From positions 1-6,585 of the forward strand of contig JALONZ010000108.1 in the NCBI GenBank assembly GCA_025454675.1: DNA of 6,585 nt, read 5' to 3'. This stretch comes from Anaerolineae bacterium (GTDB lineage: Bacteria > Chloroflexota > Anaerolineae > Aggregatilineales > Phototrophicaceae). The notes under the pieces were generated by a model that worked only from the letters and a program-made list of their open reading frames with translations, was not told the origin of the DNA and did no database searches. The stretch's first letter is position 1; every line of letters starts with the position of its first letter. Of this stretch, positions 1 to 5,325 are shown one piece after another. Both the position numbers and the translations under genes were made by a program.

Positions 1-1
1 A

Positions 2-295
2 CAACAATACCATTGTAAAGATTGTGGTGCTTATCGTGTGCTGAAACCCAAGCAAGCCTATAGCCAAACCACCCAAGAAACGGTGCTGAAAGCCTGCAAA
101 GAACGAGTAAGTTTGGGTGGAATAACGCGGATTTTCGGCATGAGTCGACAGACAGTGGCAGGTTGGATTAAACGCCATGCGAAACACTTGCCGTTGTTGG
201 TTGATACCTTGTTGCCATCCCAAGCGGATGATAATTGGATGACTTTATGGTTTATCATCGACTATAATTTAGAGGTCTTATCACTTACTATTTGA
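2..295 (+). mobile_element. IS1-family transposase remnant (InsA-like N-terminal part, truncated)
   Basis: The frame is open from base 2 and its beginning lies outside the window. It starts with a zinc-finger half (QYHCKDCGAYRVL), followed by a helix-turn-helix region (around GGITRIFGMSRQTVAGWIKRHAK) and then LPLLVDTLLPSQADD. This order matches the N-terminal DNA-binding part of IS1-family transposases. In that family the segment after QADD should read roughly ELDELWSF and begin the DDE catalytic domain. Here the bases near 232-255 still resemble that segment, but the frame is shifted and reads NWMTLWFII before stopping at 293-295. No catalytic domain follows and I see no terminal inverted repeat, so this is a dead fragment. 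A start at 38 (CTG) would be an artefact, because the homologous reading extends to the window edge. Family assignment is fairly sure from the motifs; the exact IS is unknown. Confidence 0.75.
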
Positions 296-924
296 CCACT
301 ACCCACCTCTCTATTGTTGCGAATGGGGATTATCAGTTACGGCTGTTACATCGGCAGGGATTACGAAATATCGTGATGTGTGTGGGGCATTTGGGCGAGA
401 TGATTCAAGATTATGTCGGCGATGGGGCGCGATATGGGCTGAATGTGCGTTATGTGTTTGATGGTGATACGTTACTGGGGACGGCGGGGTCGCTTAAAAA
501 TGCGCTCCCTGCCCTAGCCGACACATTTTTCATCATCTATGGGGATGCGTATTTGCGCTGTGATTATCACGCATTGCATCAAACGTTCATCACCAGTCAA
601 AAGCCCGCCATCATGACCGTCTATCGTAATGCGGGACAATGGGATACCAGCAATGTGATTTATGCCGATAACCGCGTTATTCTATACGATAAACGCAATT
701 TATCCCCGCAAATGGCATACATTGATTATGGCATCGCGTTGGTACATCAAAAAATATTCGATGCTGTACCACTAGGCGTTGCCAGTGACCTTGCCACCAT
801 TTATCGTGACCTGTCTAAGAATAATTTATTGGCGGGTTATGAGGTATATGAACCCTTTTACGAAGTTGGCACCAGTGATGGCATTCAACGTTTTGAAGCG
901 TTTCTGAAAACACAAGCCACATAA
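292..924 (+). pseudogene. Sugar-phosphate nucleotidyltransferase, N-terminally truncated or degraded (HddC/mannose-1-phosphate guanylyltransferase-like)
   Basis: This is an NTP_transferase-fold protein of the type that joins a sugar 1-phosphate to an NTP, giving an NDP-sugar for surface polysaccharide synthesis. Family features in the 210-residue frame are YQLRLLHRQG (14-23), the LLGTAG loop (61-66), YGDAYLRCDY with the metal-binding Asp of GDA (83-92), WDTSNV (117-122), the IDYG strand (144-147) and EVGT near the C-terminus (191-194). The family should begin with an ILAGGLGTRLRP-type nucleotide-binding loop and a following PK lysine, about 25-30 residues further upstream. These are absent. 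The only start available for the long frame is a TTG with no well-spaced Shine-Dalgarno, and an in-frame stop lies at 265-267. Bases 264-340 look like a loop-coding sequence with several small deletions. It is therefore probably a non-functional pseudogene beside the IS fragment. The alternative is a consensus-sequence error in an intact gene. Sugar specificity cannot be read from the sequence. Confidence 0.7.
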
Positions 925-927
925 CCA

Positions 928-954
928 AAAATCCCCTCATTGCGAGGGGATTTT
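928..954. terminator. Bidirectional rho-independent terminator
   Basis: An 11-bp perfect stem (AAAATCCCCTC paired with GAGGGGATTTT, loop ATTGC) lies four bases after the stop codon of the nucleotidyltransferase. It is flanked by A and T tracts on both sides, so it can end transcription from both the plus-strand gene and the convergent minus-strand gene that stops at 960. Confidence 0.88.
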
Positions 955-959
955 GATTT

Positions 960-1394
960 TTATGGGGTTTGATTTTCTTTGTTATTATGCCAATTTTTGA
1001 TATAGTTTAAGGCTTCATCCTCGCTCCACACAATCCGCTTGCGGACATGCTCCGCAGGGATACGCATGGAGCCACGCAAAATTTCTTCATGATAAAAATC
1101 ATTGACGAGTAAAGCCACTGGGATATTACTGGTATCCACGCGCATATTCATGCGGTTGCTGGTACGGCGTGCCGTGCTAAGGTTACTCTCTTCAAAGGCT
1201 TGGACTTTGCGAAAGTCAAAAATTTGTCCCATAATGGCATCTAAGCCAATATCCCGATACAGGTCATCCAACCAATCATACACCTGAATGGTGACATCAC
1301 CATCCAAAATACCGCGATATTCGATGCGGGTGATGTGGGTTTCGGGGTCATAGATAGCGGTTGCATTGGGAATTTCTAAACGAAAATTTGCCAT
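960..1394 (-). CDS. Small soluble SpoIIAA/STAS-like protein (hypothetical)
   Basis: A 144-residue protein with no signal peptide or membrane segment. An upstream in-frame ATG at 1430 exists, but I chose 1394 because it has an AGGAA Shine-Dalgarno seven bases upstream (1402-1406). The layout resembles SpoIIAA-like/STAS-fold proteins: a starting strand and turn (FRLEIPNATAIYDPETHITRI, split by a DPE turn), a strand ending RGILDG (27-32), an amphipathic helix (VTIQVYDWLDDLYRDIG), a strand MGQIFDFRKV (55-64), a helix rich in Ser, Arg and Asn (71-83), a strand IPVALLVND (91-99) and a last helix EDEALNYI (125-132). In this fold family such proteins often act as regulatory or scaffold modules, but no partner is visible next door. 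It is transcribed away from the propeller operon and towards the terminator at 928-954. The existence of the gene is well supported; the fold assignment is tentative and its function is unknown. Confidence 0.75.
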   Translation of the reverse strand: MANFRLEIPNATAIYDPETHITRIEYRGILDGDVTIQVYDWLDDLYRDIGLDAIMGQIFDFRKVQAFEESNLSTARRTSNRMNMRVDTSNIPVALLVNDFYHEEILRGSMRIPAEHVRKRIVWSEDEALNYIKNWHNNKENQTP

Positions 1395-1444
1395 ACAATT
1401 ATTCCTAAAACTAAATGGTTCATCAATCAAACAATATCTATCAT

Positions 1445-1473
1445 TTTATCACCATCTCACGCGGTTTTCACAA
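1445..1473 (-). promoter_or_regulatory. Candidate promoter for the SpoIIAA-like gene
   Basis: Read on the minus strand, TTGTGA (1468-1473) and GATAAA (1445-1450) are separated by 17 bases. Each matches the sigma-70 consensus at four of six positions. Transcription would begin near 1438, leaving a leader of about 44 bases. The spacing is ideal but both hexamers are weak. Confidence 0.3.
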
Positions 1474-1497
1474 CAATATCCGAAAAATTTCTAAAAT
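1467..1497 (+). promoter_or_regulatory. Weak candidate promoter for the propeller operon
   Basis: TTCACA (1467-1472) and TAAAAT (1492-1497) each match the sigma-70 hexamers at five of six positions, but the 19-base spacing is long. It would give a leader of about 80 bases before the ATG at 1585 and would overlap the divergent candidate promoter. The rest of the AT-rich intergenic stretch 1395-1584 shows no hairpin, operator or small gene that I can support. Confidence 0.2.
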
Positions 1498-1572
1498 CTA
1501 ACTCACATCTTACCAAGTAGTCGCATAAAAATGAATTTTGCGCCACAATTAGCAATGTCAAAATAGAATTAT

Positions 1573-1578
1573 GGAGGA
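1573..1578 (+). promoter_or_regulatory. Strong ribosome-binding site
   Basis: GGAGGA lies six bases before the ATG at 1585. It fixes the start of the first propeller gene and is the best Shine-Dalgarno in the window. Confidence 0.85.
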
Positions 1579-1584
1579 TATTTT

Positions 1585-2577
1585 ATGAAACGGCGTTTCC
1601 TACTTATCATAGGTGTCATCTTATTAATCATTATCGGCGGGGGGGCATTTCTTGTTTATAATTTGTTCTTTAAGGGCAACACCGTCGAATTAGCCCGCTT
1701 GAATGGGGGCATTGCCTACACATCCGATATGAATGGCACATGGGATGTGGTCGTCCTCACGGCGGATGGTGCATTCAAAAACCTGACGGCAGAAAGCAGT
1801 GGTCACGAATATTTCCCCAGTTATGCGTTTGATGGCAAAATGATTAATATGCTCAGTAGTGAGGGTGTCACAGAAATGGGACCCGCCCAAGTGCAACCCG
1901 ATGGTACAGGCTTCAAAACACTCACCATCGTCAGCGCCATTATGTCGGTGGCACAAGAACAACGCTTTCAATGGGACCCTGGATATTCGCGTGATGGGTG
2001 GCAATTGTGGGCAGAAATTTCTAGTTTGAACCTCGATTTATTCGTCCAACCGCCCACAGGCGATAAAATCCGCCTCACTGAGGACGGGGTGAATGGTCCG
2101 CGTGATTGGTTTGGCACTTGGTCGCCAGATGACCAATTCGTCTTATACAACTCGAATCGGGTGGATGATAATGAAAATTTATATCGGGTATCGCGCACAG
2201 GTGGCACACCAGAACGCCTGACCAATTATGATTATTCGGTTTTTCATGGGGCATATTCATTGGATGGCGAAACGATTTTATTTGTATCCAACGAAGCCGA
2301 AATTTTGATAACAGGCGAAATGCCCCTTTTCTTGATGGATGCCGATGGGGGCAATGTGCGCCCAATTGGGGATGAAAAATTCATCGGGGATGCACAAGTT
2401 TCGCCAGATGGCTCGCAAGTGGTATATATGTCGAATGAAAGTGGGGAATGGCATATTTACCTGATGGATAAAAATGGGGATAATAAACGCCAATTGACCG
2501 AAACAGGCAATAATTTATTCCCCGTGTGGGAGACCATCCCCGCCGATAGCATTACAGAGGCAACCGCAACACCATGA
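1585..2577 (+). CDS. Membrane-anchored TolB-like (PD40) beta-propeller protein
   Basis: A 330-residue protein. Residues 1-29 are a Lys/Arg start (MKRR) followed by about 24 hydrophobic residues, with no clear cleavage site, so a signal anchor holding the rest outside the cell is likely. From residue 38 come repeated PD40/WD40-like blades. Each has a strand such as GGIAYTSD (41-48), a WD, LY or IYLMD strand naming an item of data, a turn ending in LT (RLTEDG 163-168, RLTNYD 211-216, QLTETG 303-308), and the blade signature in forms such as WSPDD (179-183), YSLDG (224-228) and VSPDG (272-276). The tail after 318 is Thr/Ala-rich and probably disordered. Proteins of this fold include TolB and the propeller domain of peptidase S9, but no peptidase domain is present here and no Tol-Pal genes are adjacent. 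The role is probably protein or ligand binding at the cell surface. It is the first gene of a two-gene operon. Fold is confident; function is unknown. Confidence 0.88.
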   Translation: MKRRFLLIIGVILLIIIGGGAFLVYNLFFKGNTVELARLNGGIAYTSDMNGTWDVVVLTADGAFKNLTAESSGHEYFPSYAFDGKMINMLSSEGVTEMGPAQVQPDGTGFKTLTIVSAIMSVAQEQRFQWDPGYSRDGWQLWAEISSLNLDLFVQPPTGDKIRLTEDGVNGPRDWFGTWSPDDQFVLYNSNRVDDNENLYRVSRTGGTPERLTNYDYSVFHGAYSLDGETILFVSNEAEILITGEMPLFLMDADGGNVRPIGDEKFIGDAQVSPDGSQVVYMSNESGEWHIYLMDKNGDNKRQLTETGNNLFPVWETIPADSITEATATP

Positions 2578-3572
2578 CCTTTTTTACTGCCCGCATTTTT
2601 CGGAGCATCCTCATTATTAGCCTAATGACGGGCATGATTTGTATATTTTTTTTAGGGCTAGGGGGCGCACAATCTCCTAGTCCGCGCATTGCGTATATGA
2701 GCAATATCAGCCCAAGAAGTGATAGGTGGGATTTGTTCATGCTAGATGTGCAAACAGGCATTACCCTGCGCCTAACCCGCACCCCACTCATCAATGAACG
2801 TTATCCCGCATGGTCATCAGACGGGACGCGCTTGGCGTATCATGCCAATACCGATGTCAATCAGTTATATGATATTTTCGTCATGCCGATTCAAAATTTC
2901 ACAACATCTTATACCATCTTCAAATCGGACGGGAATATGGGGGAATTGGCAGTGGCATATGAAAAAGCCATGCCCGCATGGTCGTATGATGACCAATTCA
3001 TCGGTTTTCATGCCAAAACTGCAAGCGGACGCTTTGGGTTATTCATGGCATATGCCGATGGTGAAGAAATGCGCTTGCTCATCAGTCCACTTGAAGGTAT
3101 GGACATTTTACATTATGCGTGGTCGCCAAATGGGCAAGACATCGCCTTCACCCAAGCAACATCTAGCGGCGCGGATATTTATGTGTTCACTATCCCCCAA
3201 ACCATTCAAAATGCCATGACCAACCGCGCCAATATGCGTTTATTGGTCAAAAATGCCTCATTCCCTGCGTGGTCGCCAGATGGGGCGGAATTGGTCTATG
3301 TTCAAGAAGGCGATTTTGGGACGCGCCTATGGATTTATGATTTCGCCACACAATCGAGTCGGCAATTAACACCCATCGGTGAGAATCTGGTCTATGAAGA
3401 AACCCATCCAGAATGGTCATCTGATGGGCAGGCGGTTATCTTTTCATCCGATAAAATCATGGGCAGGTTCGATATTTACCAGATTCGCCGCGATGGGCAG
3501 GGTTTACATCGGCTGACACACGGCACTGGGGATAAACTCGCTCCCGATTGGGGAATTTATACGGGCAGTTGA
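2574..3572 (+). CDS. Exported TolB-like (PD40) beta-propeller protein, second of a coupled pair
   Basis: A 332-residue protein whose ATG overlaps the stop of the preceding gene (ATGA at 2574-2577). The nearest Shine-Dalgarno-like GAGG is 13 bases upstream, so translation is probably coupled. Residues 10-32 form a hydrophobic segment ending GLGGAQS, compatible either with signal-peptide cleavage near residue 32 or with an uncleaved anchor. The rest is PD40 propeller. The blade signature appears at W80 (AWSSDG), W136 (AWSYDD), W183 (AWSPNG), W233 (AWSPDG), W281 (EWSSDG) and W326 (DWGIY), suggesting six blades that almost fill the chain. Data-strand motifs such as DLFMLD, DIFVMP, DIYVFT and DIYQIRRDG precede the LT turns. 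No enzymatic domain is present. It resembles its upstream neighbour in design but differs strongly in sequence, so it is an old duplicate or a distinct partner, not a recent copy. Its 3' end overlaps the convergent kinase gene. Confidence 0.88.
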   Translation: MTFFTARIFRSILIISLMTGMICIFFLGLGGAQSPSPRIAYMSNISPRSDRWDLFMLDVQTGITLRLTRTPLINERYPAWSSDGTRLAYHANTDVNQLYDIFVMPIQNFTTSYTIFKSDGNMGELAVAYEKAMPAWSYDDQFIGFHAKTASGRFGLFMAYADGEEMRLLISPLEGMDILHYAWSPNGQDIAFTQATSSGADIYVFTIPQTIQNAMTNRANMRLLVKNASFPAWSPDGAELVYVQEGDFGTRLWIYDFATQSSRQLTPIGENLVYEETHPEWSSDGQAVIFSSDKIMGRFDIYQIRRDGQGLHRLTHGTGDKLAPDWGIYTGS

Positions 3573-4696
3573 TTGGGCAAAAGCACCCAAAAAATAGACC
3601 CGCCTTCATCTGGAAAAGATGCGCCCACCTCACCATTCATGGCATATGTCAATTGTTTAACCACCCACAACCCAAGCCCAATGCTATTCTCATTGCCTGT
3701 CGGCTGTGAACTCAGTTTGCCAAATTCACTAAAAAGCAAATCGCGCTCGGCAGGTGGCACACCCGCGCCCCAATCACGCACACGGATATAAGTACCATCG
3801 CGTGCGACTTCTGACCAGATATGAATTTCTTTTTTAGGAGGGCTATATTTGACGGCATTACTGACCAAATTTTCCACAATTTGCATCACCCGCTTGGGGT
3901 CGGCATAAATCATACCCTCCGTCTGCCCAACAAACACATCAATTTGTTTATTCGATGCCCGCATGGTGTATTTGAGTCCAATATCCAACAAAATTTTGGC
4001 GACCGGAAGATATTCAAAGTTAAATTGCATCCTGCCACGCAAATTAAGCGCCGTCAAAACATCACCCAACGTTTCTTGCATGGCGATAATGGCGCGGTTC
4101 ATATCACCTAATAAAGGTTCTAATTGTGGGGATTGCTCTGTGTATTGCCGTAATAACAATTCAATAATCATCAAATCATTGATGGGGTGTTGCAAGTCAT
4201 GGGTAGCAATTTCAACTAATCGTGATTGGTCTAAATAGGCTTTTTGATATTTTTGATGCTTCCTCTGGTGCTGATACAACTGATTCATCCTTTGTATATG
4301 ATGATTTAAGCGCATCACCACAATTTCTGGCGATGTGGGATAAACCCAACAATCTGTTGCACCCGCTTGCAAAAATGCAAGTTCATCAAATGTGTCTATA
4401 TAGCTCATAATGGGGACAGAATACCATTCTTCGCGCGTCCTTATGGCTTTAAGCCATGCGGTAGCCATGTTATAACTAGATTCACCGATAGTCATCAGAA
4501 CGGCATCAGGAACGGTAGCATTTATAAAATAATGTTCACTATCCTGTATTGAGATACGGTTTATCTCAAAATGAGCTGACAGGATTGGAAAGAGTGCATT
4601 TGTGATTGAGTGACAACCATCTATAATGATGATATAGGGGTGAAGTTTGCCTTCTTCTAAAGGTTCATGAACTGATACCATGCCCACGTTATCCAT
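3557..4696 (-). CDS. Soluble histidine kinase with degenerate N-terminal receiver domain
   Basis: A 379-residue protein with no membrane segment. Residues 20-135 look like a response-regulator receiver (YIIIIDG, PDAVLMTI, VPIMSY, AGATDCWVYP). The phosphoacceptor Asp position is Thr69, the usual switch Lys before Pro is Tyr119, and the acidic pair is reduced to Asp26 followed by Gly. A polar helical linker (about 134-160) leads to the HisKA helix with the H-box AT-His166-DLQHP. The catalytic ATPase domain shows an N-box (ENLVSNAVKY, Asn276 and Asn280), G1 DWGAG (308-312), an F-box around LFSEF (321-325) and G2 GLGL (340-343). All expected kinase residues are present, so it should autophosphorylate at His166 in the cytoplasm. 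No response regulator lies in the window, so its target is unknown. The start at 4696 lacks a well-placed Shine-Dalgarno; Met6 (4681) is a possible alternative. Confidence 0.9.
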   Translation of the reverse strand: MDNVGMVSVHEPLEEGKLHPYIIIIDGCHSITNALFPILSAHFEINRISIQDSEHYFINATVPDAVLMTIGESSYNMATAWLKAIRTREEWYSVPIMSYIDTFDELAFLQAGATDCWVYPTSPEIVVMRLNHHIQRMNQLYQHQRKHQKYQKAYLDQSRLVEIATHDLQHPINDLMIIELLLRQYTEQSPQLEPLLGDMNRAIIAMQETLGDVLTALNLRGRMQFNFEYLPVAKILLDIGLKYTMRASNKQIDVFVGQTEGMIYADPKRVMQIVENLVSNAVKYSPPKKEIHIWSEVARDGTYIRVRDWGAGVPPAERDLLFSEFGKLSSQPTGNENSIGLGLWVVKQLTYAMNGEVGASFPDEGGSIFWVLLPNQLPV

Positions 4697-4720
4697 TTAC
4701 TGTATAGACCCCACATCTTT

Positions 4721-4726
4721 ATTATA
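4721..4726 (-). promoter_or_regulatory. Candidate -10 box for the histidine kinase gene
   Basis: A perfect TATAAT is read on the minus strand 24 bases upstream of the kinase ATG. No convincing -35 hexamer lies 16-18 bases further upstream. Transcription would start near 4714 with a very short leader. The surrounding 4697-4853 stretch is AT-rich and shows nothing else I can support. Confidence 0.35.
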
Positions 4727-4853
4727 ACCAGTTTGCAAATGGATAAAGCATAAAGATTTCAGGAAATAAAGAAAGCAGGCATAGTGAATTATTCCTATCT
4801 TCATTACAATGATGTTCGTAAATTATAATATTCTTCAAATTTAAGTCATAATC

Positions 4854-4882
4854 AAAAAGGCGAATGGGTGTCCATCCGCCTT
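4854..4882 (-). terminator. Rho-independent terminator downstream of the GlsB-like gene
   Basis: On the minus strand, AAGGCG and CGCCTT pair, followed after one mismatch by four more pairs (4864-4867 with 4872-4875) closing a four-base loop. The stem runs into a run of five T residues. It lies about 30 bases after the stop of the GlsB-like gene, ending that transcript before the histidine kinase promoter region. Confidence 0.8.
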
Positions 4883-4910
4883 CTGATACTTTTAGGAGAG
4901 AAAAAACGCC

Positions 4911-5252
4911 TTATTTGCCAAATTCTTTGTTGACGAAGCGCACGAGGAAAACCAACACCACTGCGCCGATTGTGCCGACCACGATGTTACCAATCAGGTT
5001 ATTATCCCAGTTGGTTTGACCGATGATACGCAAAATGATTGACCCAACGATACCACCGCCGATACCCAGTGCGGCATCACCTAACGGACCGTAACCCTTA
5101 CCCCGAATGAGTTGCCCCGCCAAATAGCCGATGAAAATCCAGACGAGAATCGTCAAGACAAATCCGATGATATTGGCAATTGTGCCAAAAATTATCCCAA
5201 AGAGGATATAGGCAAATACGATTAAGCCTAAAACAGCTAACAAACCAATCAT
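4911..5252 (-). CDS. GlsB/YeaQ/YmgE-family small membrane protein
   Basis: A 113-residue, strongly hydrophobic protein. The start at 5252 is preferred over a longer in-frame ATG at 5342 because it has a GGGAG Shine-Dalgarno eight bases upstream, and because the longer form would overlap holA and add a polar leader. Residues 31-105 match the transglycosylase-associated/GlsB family: a first helix ending WIFIGYLAGQLIRGKGYG, the Gly-rich stretch GDAALGIGGGIVGSIILRIIG, and a last helix NIVVGTIGAVVLVFLVRFV. The family is about 80-90 residues long and linked to general stress responses, though its biochemical role is not settled. Here an additional N-terminal hydrophobic segment (about 2-25) suggests four membrane helices instead of three. 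It follows holA with a 73-base gap and may be co-transcribed or use its own promoter. Confidence 0.87.
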   Translation of the reverse strand: MIGLLAVLGLIVFAYILFGIIFGTIANIIGFVLTILVWIFIGYLAGQLIRGKGYGPLGDAALGIGGGIVGSIILRIIGQTNWDNNLIGNIVVGTIGAVVLVFLVRFVNKEFGK

Positions 5253-5260
5253 TGCAAAAG

Positions 5261-5268
5261 CTCCCTTC
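5261..5268 (-). promoter_or_regulatory. Ribosome-binding site that fixes the GlsB-like start
   Basis: Minus-strand GAAGGGAG lies eight bases before the ATG at 5252, and nothing comparable precedes the ATG at 5342. It therefore sets the protein at 113 residues and excludes the polar 30-residue extension. Confidence 0.75.
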
Positions 5269-5292
5269 TTATCTGTTCGATTGTTACATCTA

Positions 5293-5323
5293 GTTATACG
5301 CGATGCGAACAAAAAAGTTGCAA
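5293..5323 (-). promoter_or_regulatory. Candidate internal promoter for the GlsB-like gene
   Basis: On the minus strand, TTGCAA (5318-5323, four of six) and TATAAC (5293-5298, five of six) are 19 bases apart, just after the holA stop codon. Transcription would start near 5286 with a leader of about 34 bases. The long spacing makes this tentative. Confidence 0.28.
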
Positions 5324-5325
5324 CA

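Noticed and set aside
1538..1569. TTGCGC and TAGAAT as a promoter for the propeller operon
   Set aside because: The spacing is 20 bases and the predicted start of transcription would fall inside the ribosome-binding site.
1395..1584. Possible riboswitch or small RNA in the divergent intergenic region
   Set aside because: No stable stem-loop, conserved riboswitch core or terminator could be seen; only weak promoter-like hexamers are present.
2794..3219. 141-codon open frame within the second propeller gene on the same strand
   Set aside because: It is a +1-frame shadow of a gene with clear PD40 repeats, and its translation has no recognisable pattern.
3821..4238. Plus-strand open frames opposite the histidine kinase
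   Set aside because: The minus-strand frame carries the full set of kinase motifs; these frames lack ribosome-binding sites and family features.
4761..4797. GGAAATAA with TTATTCC as a possible hairpin upstream of the kinase gene
   Set aside because: The pairing is short, AT-rich and separated by a long loop, which is expected by chance in AT-rich sequence.
5310..5325. GTTGCAAC followed on the minus strand by six T residues after holA, resembling a terminator
   Set aside because: The palindrome has only four base pairs and no loop, so it cannot form a stable terminator hairpin. It fits better as part of a -35 region.
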